Source: Trachelipus rathkii (Eukaryota; Arthropoda; Malacostraca; Isopoda; Trachelipodidae). Taken from it: a DNA stretch of 10,000 bases. The translations under genes and the position numbers were made by a program. The notes under the pieces were generated by a model that saw only the letters and a list, made by a program, of their open reading frames with translations, had not been told where the DNA came from and searched no databases. The stretch covers positions 1 through 10,000 of the forward strand of contig JABUQX010022708.1 in the NCBI GenBank assembly GCA_015478945.1, in the 5' to 3' direction. Positions within the stretch are counted from its first letter, which is position 1. Each line of letters starts with the position of its first letter. Positions 1-8,820 of the stretch are shown piece after piece.

Positions 1-960
1 GGCCTGTTCACCGGGATCTTTATATATTATATTACTTTTTACAGTCATTATTTTAACTTATATATATTATTAATATATATATCTTATAGGGTCTAGATGA
101 AGTTAGTGAACTTTAAGTATGATAAAGTTTGAGATTTTTATAGCTATTTTATTTGTTGATATTTAATTAGCTCAAGAGTTAGATAAACATATATATATTA
201 TAATATGATCGTTATATATTATGTTTATATATATATAACCTTAGTTGAGCGCTATATAGAACTCTTTGTTCAACAGAAGAGAGAGAGATGAGTTAGAGAG
301 AGGAAGATTTTATATTTATATAGTAGTTGTTATATACTTATTATTATATTATCAGTTAGTTGATATATATATAATATATATATATTGATATTAGTTAATT
401 TACTAGTTTTTTATTATTTTTTACAATACTATATGTATTACAATTAAATATATATTTAATATAGTCGGTTAATATTATATTATAATATTTTTATTGCTTT
501 TGTTGTAAATGTTAAATAAACTATAAGTATTATTATATAATTTTTGTATCATGATAGGTACTGATGATATAGAGTAGGTTAGTAAATATATATAACTAAA
601 TTACCATTAGTTATTATAGCATTAAATATATATATATATATAATATAATTCCAATATAAATTATTATTACGATATACTATTAGAGAGAGTTTGGAAATAA
701 TTTATATTTAATTAGAGAGTGGTATAAACAATAATATATTATATAATATATATATTATTAATATATAATTAATATATATTATATTATGGTGATGATTAAT
801 TTTATATATATATTTATAAGTGACTCACTTATATATATAAATAAAGGTATATTTAAGTATAATATAATTAATATACTTATATTTATATATATATATATAT
901 AATCTTATTATATACAATAGATATATATATATATATAATATATATTTTACACATTAACCT
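1..960. other. TA-rich non-genic DNA
   Basis: The stretch is almost entirely A and T, with many short alternating TA runs (for example around 624-641 and 882-932) and short AG-rich patches such as 277-303. All six frames are full of stops, and the small open frames reaching into its right end consist of low-complexity Ile/Tyr codons from the TA runs. I see no coding signal, RNA gene or repeat unit with a defined boundary. The first 20 bases are noticeably more GC-rich and may be the end of something lying outside the window. Confidence 0.75.
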
Positions 961-1410
961 ATTGTCCATGTTATAATCTATATAAAAGCGAGACTCCGTT
1001 TGAGAAAACTCTTTGTATATAACGACATAATAACTGATACCGACAAACAAAAAAAGAGAAACAGAGAGAAGAAAAAAGGTGGAGGTGTTACCAGCAACAG
1101 AAAATACATAAATACAACAGTAGACGGTCAACCTGCACAAGTAATATTTATGGCCCCGCGGCGTAGGTTATGTAGTTTGTAGAGTGGTAACCAGTAATAT
1201 AGGTGGGAGAAAAATGCTTGAACATCTGAGTAAGAAGAGTACGAAGTCACGAATTTCAACTCATCTTTGCTCACAAAGTTCTGAGCCATCAATATGTCTG
1301 AACACTTCATCCAGTTATCTTTTTGTTTACTTTCATTTCTGTTTTGAGATATCTTGCAGGATAGTAAGATGAATAATATACCTAAGATGTTCCAAGGTAA
1401 CTACATATTA
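961..1410. other. Less TA-rich island with splice-like signals, no recognised gene
   Basis: This island has balanced composition, including a GC-rich spot near 1154-1164, between two TA-dominated blocks. Short open frames exist (1000-1182 and 1184-1372 on +), but their translations are not recognisable and the first begins at a TTG. Near the right end a pyrimidine-rich run (about 1318-1350) leads to TTGCAG ending at 1359, a plausible 3' splice acceptor. The sequence CAAG/GTAACT at 1393-1402 is a plausible donor. The 37 bases between them are open in one frame (with an ATG at 1369), so a small exon is possible. It could equally be a relic of a mobile element. I cannot assign a function. Confidence 0.3.
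979..988 (+). promoter_or_regulatory. TATA-box-like site
   Basis: The bases TATATAAAAG match the eukaryotic TATA consensus (TATAWAAR) and are followed by GC-containing sequence (GCGAGACTCCG), marking the change from pure TA DNA to the mixed island at 961-1410. In DNA this TA-rich such a match is expected often by chance, so the only support is its position at the composition boundary. No transcript start or downstream gene can be shown. Confidence 0.2.
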
Positions 1411-3240
1411 TTTCCCATATTAAATATATAATAAATATATATATATATATATAAATAATATATATAGTTAATAATATATAGTATTATATATATATTATAT
1501 TATAATATAATATATAATATATATATTAGTTATATATATTAATAATTAATTTATAATAATAATATAATTATATATATATATTTATATTTATATATATATA
1601 TATAATATTATATATATATAGATATTAATTAGTATAAATCTACGTAAGTTTCTATATTATAATTATATTTAATATATAATTTATATAATATATTTATTAT
1701 ATATTTATAATATATATTATTATTATATAGGTATTATATATATATATATAGTATACAATATTATAGAACTTAAGTGCGATATTTCACTGTATAATGAATA
1801 TATTGTAAATACATCATTATATTGTTTATTTCATATATGAGCATATCAGTTAGAATAAAGCTAATAATTGTATCAAAGTAAAATTGTATATTTTAATATA
1901 ATATTTATTAATAATTATAAGTATAATAATATATAATAATAATAATATATAACAGCGTTGAGGATATTGTGATTTATACGTGCGTACCTATGAAAGAGTA
2001 TAGGTTAGATCACTAAATCATATATATTCACTAGTTATTAGTGTAGTTGAACGATATATATATTTATGTATATTAGTTATAGTATAATTATAATATTATT
2101 TGTGTCTATATATATAAAATGAGATATCAGAAATATATAACGTTACTATAGTATATATAGATATAAGTATATTAGGTAGCCTAACATATACTCACACTAA
2201 ATATATAGTTTATATATATGTATATTATATATATTATTATATATATATAATATATTATTATACCTATATCTATTTTATAATATAATAGATTGAGTATATT
2301 AATATATATTATATTAGAGATATATATATAGTAATATAGTTATATATAAATAATAATCTAAGTATATATATATGAGGATTTAGTGATATTAGTTGATAGG
2401 AATAATATATAGTATATATAGAGATATCTATACTAATAATACATTAAAATAAATATAAATAAAAAATTTTTATATTTTTGCTTATTTTTTTATAAAAAAA
2501 GTATAAAAAATTAATAAAATTTAACTTCTTTAGAGATATATAGCGGGGTACTATATCACACATAATATATATATTATAGTAAAGTATATACATATATATT
2601 ATATGAATACTTATGTAACTTTATAATAACTATATATAGAATCAAATATAGTATTTTATATATATCATATAATATACAAAAATAAGTTTATAATATATAT
2701 ATATATCAGCTTTTTTATATAGAAGTAATATATAAATATATAAAAGATTATAGTACTCATATGACGTGACTTTTATATATCACATTTTATGAAGGTAATA
2801 ATTAAAATAAGATAATAAGTGTGAGGGTAGCATTATAGCTGACTAGTATATATTATTAGTATATAGGATGAGTAATATATATATATTATAGAAGATAATA
2901 AATAGTATATTTAAGTACTATATATATATCTATATATATCTATCATATATAATAGAGCTATACTTATTAAATAATATATTAATACTAATATATATTATAT
3001 TAGTAGGTACTAGAGTAAGATATATGATATATATATAGTCGTATAAGTAGTAGAGAAAGCTTAGGCTATTTAGGAAGGATTAAATATATAGGTAGTATTA
3101 GAGAGAGGGGCTATATATATATATATATATTATATAGTATATTATATATCACTATAATAGTAGTGGCTCAAAGAAATCTGATTTAATTCACAATAATACT
3201 TTTTAATATTATTCACGGTATAATTTATTATGTAGAGAAT
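1411..3240. other. Long TA-rich non-genic block
   Basis: About 1.8 kb of A/T-dominated DNA with dense short TA, TAA and TTA runs. The most extreme part is about 1425-1760; a 19-bp perfect TA run lies at 3112-3130. Slightly less biased islets occur at about 1950-2050 and 2760-2840, but neither shows an open frame or motif. No tandem unit longer than a few bases was seen by eye. It would be annotated as simple-repeat-rich intergenic or intronic DNA. Confidence 0.7.
2459..2523. repeat. Imperfect A/T inverted repeat
   Basis: Runs of A and T face each other here: seven Ts and seven As flank a short centre near 2484-2500, with further T-rich sequence to the left and A-rich sequence to the right, giving a roughly 60-base fold-back. 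It stands out from the alternating TA sequence around it because it uses homopolymer blocks. It could extrude as a hairpin, but may simply reflect base composition. Confidence 0.3.
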
Positions 3241-3289
3241 AAATAGAGAGTATATACTTATAGTATAAATATGAAAATCAAATGAGAAT

Positions 3290-3467
3290 GAAGATTAAAT
3301 AAAATAAATGAAATAGTAAATTCTTAAAGAAAGCTTCATCACAAGAAGCAAAGAGAGAGGCAGATAAAATAAGAAGAAATAAAAAATGAGGGAATTAGAG
3401 GCAAGAAAATAGAAAAAAGAGGAAAATAAAGTAATTGACAAGAAGAGAGACGTGAGAACATGAATAA
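3290..3467 (+). other. Purine-rich stretch (Lys/Glu/Arg-coding in every frame)
   Basis: The + strand is strongly enriched in A and G, with few pyrimidines between about 3340 and 3450. Any frame therefore reads as Lys, Glu and Arg, resembling a charged coiled coil, but each frame is interrupted by stops (for example TAG near 3410 and TAA near 3427). It lies directly before the open stretch 3468-3659 and could be decayed coding sequence continuous with it, or a plain polypurine repeat. The asymmetry between strands ends at about 3660, where T-rich sequence begins. Confidence 0.35.
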
Positions 3468-3659
3468 GAGTTACATCATATCGCAGATAATAACATTGAC
3501 TATCTCTTTAAACTTACTGAAGAGAAACGAGTGAAAAAAGTACTTATAAATAATAGTATACGGCAACATGACGCACCAGAATTAAAGCATCTTACTATGA
3601 GAGAAATGCACTCATTTTATGATGAAAAATTGACACACAAATCAAAAACATTGGCTTAA
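3468..3659 (+). CDS. Unrecognised short open stretch, possible 3' coding exon
   Basis: This is open for 63 codons after a TAA at 3465-3467 and ends at TAA 3657-3659; internal ATGs lie at 3597 and 3606. The translation is charged and looks helical, with segments such as NNIDYLFKLTEEKRVKKVL and LKHLTMREMHSFYDEKL, and it has none of the low-complexity repeats typical of TA-rich frames. The sequence CATATCGCAG ending at 3485 could be a splice acceptor, making this a terminal exon. No family is recognised. Open stretches of this length are expected by chance several times in 10 kb of this composition, so protein-like appearance is the only support. An alternative is a decayed gene or element fragment. 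Confidence 0.25.
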   Translation, partial: ELHHIADNNIDYLFKLTEEKRVKKVLINNSIRQHDAPELKHLTMREMHSFYDEKLTHKSKTLA

Positions 3660-3691
3660 CATAAAATTTTTTATAAAAAAAATAATTAACA

Positions 3692-3738
3692 ACAATATTT
3701 TTTTGTCTTTCTCAAACTCGAGCCCCCTCCTTTTACGT
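3692..3738. other. Pyrimidine-rich tract
   Basis: A run of T and C on the + strand, including a seven-T block and a CCCCCTCC segment, sits between the purine-rich block and the AAT microsatellite. On the opposite strand it reads as a polypurine tract. No function can be assigned. It could be a polypyrimidine tract of an intron or a remnant of a retroelement end on the minus strand. Confidence 0.25.
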
Positions 3739-3782
3739 ATATTAGATATAAGATTCACTATTCTTCTTTTCATTTAGAAAAG

Positions 3783-3821
3783 TAATAATAATAATAATAA
3801 TAATATAATAATAATAATAAT
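3783..3821. repeat. (AAT)n microsatellite
   Basis: Tandem TAA/AAT units run for 39 bases with one interruption (TAATATAATA at about 3801-3810). This is an ordinary trinucleotide microsatellite, likely length-polymorphic. Confidence 0.9.
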
Positions 3822-4140
3822 CAATAATCAGTAAGATATAGTATAGAGCATATATAATTAATACACCTAATTAATCTTATTACACATGAGATATCGAATA
3901 AAGAGTGAATAGATCAACTCCGAATATGATAGAATATAAATATAATTAATTACTGAGTTATAATAATAGATAATTAGATAATAATGAAAGAACTAGAAGA
4001 AAATAATAAATAGGAGAGTGAACGAGAGATATAAATATAATAATTCTAACCTTTATAATGATGAAAAAGCGAAGCAGAGAGTAATCAAATAATAATTATT
4101 ATATAAATAGAAATTTATATAGATAGAGAGATGTTAAGGT
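3822..4140. other. A-rich non-genic spacer
   Basis: A-rich DNA with scattered AGAG patches and TAAT runs. All frames carry frequent stops, and no motif, RNA or repeat with a boundary was seen. Confidence 0.6.
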
Positions 4141-4146
4141 TAATTA

Positions 4147-4673
4147 ATTCAACTCATATAACGCAACATTTCTTGGTAAGAGTCAAAAGCTGGTATGCAG
4201 AGATAAAGTATTTGAGCAATCTATAATGATCGAGCCGATTGCAACATTGGTTGAAGGAACTTATTAAGAGCTTAATGAAGTTGAGCAAGCAATTAAGTAA
4301 ATCTGACAGATTAGGATTGATACTTTATTGGAGATTTGTTCACCCAATTGAAACTGTCTTCGTCTTTACTGTAACAAGAAAATGATTAATGTATATGTTT
4401 TTGCTTCCCAATAACTGCACAAATAGCAATAATAATCTCAACATTTAAAAATAATCTTTCAATTATGCTAAAATGCTGCAACTAAAAGAGAACTGATGCT
4501 TATACCTCTATTTTCAGAGAGGAACATTGATAATAGACATAGCAGCACGTTTGCATAGGCTTAATGAAAGGTCTTTAATGCAAAGAGAGCTGCATAATAA
4601 ACAAAATAGTAATAATAACAAATTACAAACACTAAATTTCAGTTTATTCAACAAAGTATCATATTTGTTTTAA
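4147..4673 (+). other. Mixed-composition segment with overlapping short open frames, possible exons
   Basis: The TA alternation disappears here and several short frames are open on the + strand: 4147-4267 (40 codons), 4230-4385 (51 codons, with HWLKELIKSLMKLSKQLSK, an amphipathic-helix-like run) and 4497-4673 (58 codons, with RGTLIIDIAARLHRLNERS). A good 3' splice acceptor (ACCTCTATTTTCAG ending 4517) opens the last frame, and a GTAACA donor at 4371 lies in the same phase at the end of the second, so a two-exon reading with an intron of about 147 bases is formally possible. A GTAAGA donor-like site also lies at 4176. I recognise no protein family, and chance open frames of this length are common. 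Treat it as an unproven coding candidate or an old element relic. Confidence 0.2.
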
Positions 4674-4689
4674 ACATGATTCTTAGTTA

Positions 4690-5155
4690 TACCCTACTAT
4701 AGAATAGAATGAATTAATTAGTATATATAAATCCCAGAGTTTATTTATAGCAGGAGAATTATTGAAGCTCTGTTAAAAAGTGGTTATAAAATATTACTAA
4801 TAATAGTCAATGTTCGAGAATGTTAATACTATCTTAGACTAAATTATATATAATAATATATATATATATATCATAATATATATTAATATATATATATTAT
4901 ATATATATTATATATTTTATATATGATATATATATATATATAAAATATATATATATATATTACCATACTAATATTATAATTATGATATTGATTAAATATA
5001 TTATATATTATATATCGAATTTTATTTTCACTCTAGATATATATAGTATGGATATAAGTATTTATATTTAGAAATAACGTAAAGTTTATACGTCTATATA
5101 AAAAGAATACATTACTACGCACTTCTATATTTTATAAAGTTAAGGCGAGTGAGAA

Positions 5156-5200
<45 letters not shown>

Positions 5201-5640
5201 GTATACTGAAAATATATATATACTATATAATTAAAGTGAATGAGTAATAGTCTACACTATTATACTAAGATAGAGATGTAATATATAATACTTGCGTTTA
5301 CTTGATATAAAGTATATGATAATATATATATTACATGGTATATAATAAAGCACTACACATATCTGAGTATTCTTATGATAGGTTTCACACTAAGTACATT
5401 ATAATGTATATATATAATATATGTTATAAACTAATATATATATATATATATTACTATATACTATATATATATATATATATAACGCGATAGTATTATATAA
5501 ATTGACAACATAATTATATACACACTATATATAATAATTTTATAATATATATATATTATATATTAGTTTAGTGAGATAAAATATAAGCACTATAATACAT
5601 AAATTATATATAATTTTAGAATCAATAATTATGTTGCAAT
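4690..5640. other. TA-rich non-genic block
   Basis: A/T-dominated DNA with multiple alternating TA runs, densest at about 4843-4965 and 5405-5482. Six-frame reading gives only stops and Tyr/Ile repeats. Two less biased islets (about 5080-5155 and 5340-5400) show no motif. Confidence 0.7.
5164..5198. repeat. (TA)n perfect dinucleotide run
   Basis: A 35-base uninterrupted A-T alternation, the longest perfect one in the window. It is self-complementary, so it can form a cruciform and is prone to slippage; its length in an assembly may be unreliable. Confidence 0.95.
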
Positions 5641-5692
5641 ATGGTAATTATTAACTACGAAATTGAGTAAATTCAGAAAGTAGCAATACTAA

Positions 5693-5815
5693 AATCATTG
5701 CATCGATGAAGAGGCAAAATCACTAGACAATGAAAGACTAAGAATTCAGGAAAGTGAGTGGAGAGCGAGAGCGACAAGGCAGAACTTATCCGTCGCAAGA
5801 TTAAAGCTAGTATAG
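5693..5815 (+). other. Short charged open frame, unrecognised
   Basis: Forty codons are open between TAA (5690-5692) and TAG (5813-5815). The translation is rich in Glu, Arg, Lys and Gln, with runs such as EEAKSLDNERLRIQESEWRA and ATRQNLSVARLKL, which suggests a helix or coiled coil. The bases GGAAA/GTGAGT at 5749-5759 match a 5' splice donor well and could end an exon in the middle of the frame. The segment is less TA-rich than its flanks. It is too short to assign and could be a decayed piece of a gene or mobile element, or chance. Confidence 0.2.
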
Positions 5816-6583
5816 AGGTAATTTAACCGAGCATGATAAGTGCCCCACTCATATGTGCTTAATAATAGTATTAGTTACAGAGGAGAGGTAGCATCCTCTC
5901 AAATAGGGATTAGTCTTTACGAGCCCTCATCCTTATATATTATATTCTCAACAATGTAATATGTATATAGTATATAGTACTAAGGTATATATATATAGGT
6001 ACAAAATATATTCACATGAGAAGGCATAAAAAGAAGAAAACAAAGAGCATAAAGGGTAAGAACGTTCCTAGGTGAAGTCATCTGAGTAACTTAGGCGGAA
6101 ACGAAGCCCCTGACTTCGACGCTATATATATATATATCACAGTTTATGATTAGTAAATAGAGCCGAAATAGCTCCTGTAAATGTATATATATATGATTAG
6201 GTGAAATATATGTGACACAGAACGATCACACTCACCTAACCTGTAAACGCTATGGGACGGTGAAATATGGCTTTAAAGTCAATAATAATATACTACTTCT
6301 CACGAGATACTGTAGTGAAATGTTTTAAATCATAGTTATGATTAGGTTGTGCGTAGTGTAAAATAATGATAATTTTAGTTAGCACTAGTAATAAGTGTTG
6401 TTATAGTATATTATATTGAGTAATATAAACAACATGAAATAATATAACGTTTAGTATATATGGATCGTTGTACGATATATATAGTGTAATCGATAAGCTC
6501 GAGAGCTTTTGCAAATATCGATAGTATAGGATTAACTCAGCTCCTAACACTTGTATAGTAGGGAGGAGAGGCAACACCCAGCT
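5816..6583. other. Mixed-composition spacer upstream of the pol relic
   Basis: By analogy with intact Ty3/Gypsy elements this interval would hold the protease and the end of gag. I searched for a protease DTG/DSG context and a CCHC zinc knuckle and could not recognise either. It contains three TA-rich inserts (about 5932-6005, 6122-6139, 6180-6215) and a GC-richer patch at 6061-6122. That patch carries a 7-bp inverted repeat (GAAGTCA 6074-6080 with TGACTTC 6111-6117). Another 6-bp hairpin lies at 5883-5900. No gene is supported. Confidence 0.5.
6197..6239. repeat. Two-step stem-loop
   Basis: TTAGGTGA (6197-6204) pairs perfectly with TCACCTAA (6232-6239). Inside it TGTGA (6211-6215) pairs with TCACA (6226-6230), leaving a 10-base loop. 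This gives 13 base pairs in two stacked helices. It could be a small structured element, but inverted repeats of this size also arise by chance. Confidence 0.3.
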
Positions 6584-7135
6584 ATGAACATGGACATTAT
6601 TTATCCTAATTCCGGCAACAGTCTCGACCGTAACGAGTCACAGTAGAGGTTGATTATAGGTATTGTATTTATAGGTTAAATCTAGGTGAAAAATTAGTAT
6701 TATTAATTATTAATTATAGGTAAGCATTGCACCCTATTAAGATCAGTATACCTAATTCATCGCTTGGGGAGTCGACCTAGTATAGAGAGTAGTGTCAGAT
6801 AGTAGAGCTCATCTAGAGTTATAAAGTATGAAGGTCTGAGGCATAACAATAGAAGTATGTACTGGTACCGCCTATCGCTGTTATTGTGTATGAAAGAAGA
6901 GCGGCGAACCGTGAGAGAGAGGTGAGTTTCCCACTTAGACCATGTGGAAGTATAAACGCCTATATACCATAAATCAATCATTAAAAAATATTTATGGAAT
7001 TAGTGCAAGATTTATTGGAAGAATGAGTGGAGGGTACTTACATAGAGGTGATAATTAGCCGTTATATAAGTGGCCATATAAACAAATACGTTTGACAAAT
7101 CTAAGTTATTATTATAAAGAATGTTCTGCATTTAG
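6584..7135 (+). pseudogene. Ty3/Gypsy pol relic: reverse transcriptase domain
   Basis: Hallmarks of a Gypsy reverse transcriptase occur in the right order, spread over several frames. MNMDIIYPNS (6584-6613) matches the family's I-I-E-P-S-x-S start. RYCIYRLN (6658-6681) matches the R-F-C-V-D-Y-R-K-L-N block with two residues missing. ALHPIKIS (from about 6723) matches D-x-Y-P-L-P-R-I. A tyrosine-tryptophan pair at 6860-6865 followed by IAV (6874-6882) matches S-G-Y-W-Q-I. SFPLRPCGSINAYIP (6925-6969) matches the A-F-T-T-P segment. YGISARFIGRM (about 6993-7025) matches the F-G-L-C-N-A-P-A-T-F block. TYIEVIIS (7036-7059) stands where the catalytic Y-x-D-D-V-V-I-x-S should be, so both aspartates appear lost. 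LSYYYKECSAF (from about 7102) matches L-T-x-x-x-K-K-C. Total length from the first to the last motif is close to the family norm. Stops and frameshifts make it non-functional. Each single match is weak; the order and spacing are the argument. Confidence 0.5.
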
Positions 7136-7718
7136 CGCTACACACTCAATTATATAGTGAGAACTAATCACTTAAAATGTATGATTAGAACAGGTGAGCA
7201 AAAATAGATTTCTACTATTATGACTGATAAAATGAGATAAAGTTACAGTTGTAGTGAGAAGATAGTATGTAAATGTTGAAATATAAAGCGAATTCCTCAT
7301 ACGAAAATGCACATAACAAAGAATTAATTATGATAAGTTATATTGTATATTAGTGTCGTCGTATGCTTTTAGATTATCATCAGTCTTAATATTTTTAATG
7401 AGGATTAAGTTCTATATGTAGATCTTTTCCACTCGAAGTAATATCATTCATATAATATAGGTGACAGAAGAGCCTAGATGATGGTACTGAATTTGAATAC
7501 AGATTATCTGTATAGCGGTGAATTTATATAGGAAGTATGGATGGAGTAATGGTGGAGTAAGGTATTAAATAAGTTATGTACCTCTCTTACACACACGCAG
7601 AGGTATAGGTTCTTAGAGAGAAGGAGAGTGTTTAGTATAGTAGTGTATAGCAGGGTAGAAGGGGGATAATATAAACTATTATAATTATGAGATGATTATA
7701 GAAAAAGTTTCAAGAACT
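7136..7718 (+). pseudogene. pol relic: unreadable connection between RT and RNase H
   Basis: In Gypsy pol this interval carries the thumb/connection with an F-L-G-x-x-x-Y-Y-R-R-F block. A possible trace is RFLLL near 7206-7222, but I would not rely on it. The stretch is roughly 250 bases longer than the usual distance from the K-K-C motif to the RNase H T-D-A-S motif, which points to an insertion; TA- and AG-rich low-complexity sequence is present (for example 7600-7665). A 7-bp inverted repeat (7579-7585 with 7599-7605) lies here. No independent gene was seen on either strand. Confidence 0.35.
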
Positions 7719-8137
7719 GATTTTACAGATATCGGTTATAGTAGCTTTGTCAAAAGTATAAATTCAGAAAGATTAATCTGCTAGCGTGGGTGGACACTGA
7801 GCGAGTTGAAAAGGGACTGATCCGAAGATCGGGAATAGGAAGAGTCGTAACACAAAGGAGAAACTCTATGTAGAGTTGAGAGCTAAAAAACAAGATAAAG
7901 GAAGAGAGTGATGTTTAGATCTATTGAGAAATGGTGTTGTTATATAATATGAGCGATTCTTACACACACAAGGAAGGTTATTACTTTGGTCGAAACGTTA
8001 AGGAGAGAGAGGAGTGCAATATGAGAGAGTAAAACATCATTACAGAAAGTAGAGTCAAAAGTAAGAATAGGGAAATGAACAGCCATTATTTGCGCGGCAC
8101 TGAACATCGTTTCTTCTATGTCTGCTTCTCTTCGGTA
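7719..8137 (+). pseudogene. Ty3/Gypsy pol relic: RNase H domain
   Basis: One single frame from 7719 to 7835 keeps the RNase H order. DFTDIGYSS (7719-7745) matches the T-D-A-S-x-x-G-x-G start with the first catalytic aspartate (7728-7730). ERLI (7767-7778) matches the E-R-x-I of the Y-A-S-R strand. R..TLSELKRD (7785-7817) matches S-R-T-L-S-x-x-E-R-N. SEDRE (7821-7835) matches S-x-T-D-R-E. Spacing between these agrees with intact elements to within a few codons, although three in-frame stops (TAG 7782, TGA 7818, TAG 7836) interrupt it. Further on, RFLHTQGRLLLWSKR (7954-7998) resembles the T-D-H-x-x-L-x-W-L segment, and HYLRGTEHR (8084-8110) resembles the H-R-P-G-x-x-H-x-N-A-D-A-L-S-R end of the domain. 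An open frame on the opposite strand (7940-8158) overlaps this and is taken as a shadow. Confidence 0.55.
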
Positions 8138-8507
8138 TACAAGGAGTTTTATTAGCAAACTTTTAGTTATATAATAGACAAAATTCCAAAATTGTCGCGA
8201 TAAAATATTAGAGTTACGCGATACTGGGCGAAAACATATGTTGCCATAACAGTGTCTTCTGTGTCACCTCGAACATAATCAGAATGCTAAGGAACCAGTA
8301 TTATACTTCATGAACTACTTTTGTATCAACCTATAAGTGCGAAGTGTTAGAGGCTTTGTTCACAATTATATAGAGAACGTATAGACTAAATCTCTTTTCT
8401 ATTCAGTCAGTTATGAATATTAGGAATATTGACTTGTCGTAAGAATTTAATTTATTGAAAATGTGCGAAATATTTATAAATTTAACACCCATACAAGTTT
8501 TTTTTTA
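8138..8507 (+). pseudogene. pol relic: linker between RNase H and integrase
   Basis: This is the expected place for the tether and the first half of the integrase zinc-binding region. I cannot find the two histidines of the HHCC motif with confidence. The sequence is broken by stops in all frames and contains no other recognisable feature. Its length (about 370 bases) is compatible with a normal linker plus small insertions. Confidence 0.4.
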
Positions 8508-8567
8508 AGATTTTACTTTCACCATATTCATTATGCATTATCATAAGGATGTGTCATCCGTATCATA
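8508..8567 (+). pseudogene. pol relic: integrase zinc-binding region (second half)
   Basis: RFYFHHIHYALS (8508-8543) matches the family's R-F-Y-W-P-x-M-x-x-D-V-x-x-Y line that precedes the two cysteines of the HHCC zinc-binding motif. After a TAA stop (8544-8546), Gly-Cys-Val-Ile-Arg follows (8547-8561). The first cysteine (8550-8552) is present, and the second position is Arg (CGT), one transition from a Cys codon (TGT). In intact elements this region binds zinc and helps integrase assemble on the DNA ends. Here it is broken. The assignment rests on a short match in the right place upstream of the core. Confidence 0.45.
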
Positions 8568-8580
8568 TAGAGAGACCTGA

Positions 8581-8805
8581 TTGAGATATCACCAATCTCC
8601 ACCACATTACTCACTCAGAAGGACATCTCAAGTATGGTACTCTCCTGAATACGCTTATGTAGGAGTAGTACCTAGCCATACGCAGAGCTATCATTATCTC
8701 TACGTAAAGTACTTAGTGCTCGTATCTAGATGTTCATTACTTGCCCAAAAGGTGACGGACAGTTTGGTGTCAATTTCAACTGGAAGTTGGGTGTACCAAT
8801 AAGAA
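8581..8805 (+). pseudogene. Ty3/Gypsy pol relic: integrase catalytic core, N-terminal half
   Basis: One open frame (8581-8802) holds VGVVPSHTQS (8659-8688), which matches D-x-V-G-P-L-x-x-T-x-S, then KYLVLVS (8707-8727), which matches N-K-Y-I-L-V-V-x-D. It ends with KVTD (8749-8760), the T-D of the second catalytic aspartate. After a frameshift GVNFNWKLGV (8766-8795) matches the D-Q-G-x-N-F-x-x-K-L line. Between KYLVLVS and KVTD about 25-30 codons usual for the family are missing, and the first catalytic Asp is not visible. The frame begins at TTG, not a real start codon: it is the inside of a larger polyprotein. It is inactive as it stands. Confidence 0.6.
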
Positions 8806-8820
8806 ATCCTCAGTGAAAAC

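Noticed and set aside
883..1140. 85-codon minus-strand open frame
   Set aside because: Much of it is Ile/Tyr repeats read from TA runs, with no protein-like conservation visible.
1128..1310. 60-codon minus-strand open frame
   Set aside because: Unrecognisable, overlaps + strand frames in the same island, and is of chance length.
3783..3821. CRISPR-like or other spaced repeat array
   Set aside because: It is a plain trinucleotide microsatellite; no repeat-spacer structure occurs anywhere in the window.
4147..4480. Alternative genetic code (TAA/TAG read as Gln) to lengthen open frames
   Set aside because: TGA stops also interrupt these frames, and the pol relic is broken by frameshifts as well as all three stop codons, so a code change does not restore it.
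4805..4825. tRNA B-box-like sequence around GTTCGAGAA
   Set aside because: The final bases do not fit the B-box, and there is no A-box or cloverleaf pairing around it.
5883..5900. 6-bp perfect hairpin GAGAGG/CCTCTC
   Set aside because: Too short to distinguish from chance, and there is no downstream T-run or other context giving it a role.
6061..6122. GC-richer patch that might encode part of a gene on either strand
   Set aside because: Both strands meet stops within a few codons and no motif is recognisable; only a 7-bp inverted repeat is present.
6757..6981. 74-codon open frame on the minus strand
   Set aside because: It lies antisense to the reverse transcriptase motifs, is unrecognisable, and is of a length expected by chance.
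7940..8158. 72-codon hydrophobic open frame on the minus strand
   Set aside because: It starts at TTG, is antisense to the RNase H relic, and shows no recognisable motif. A shorter ATG version (from 8107) exists but has no further support.
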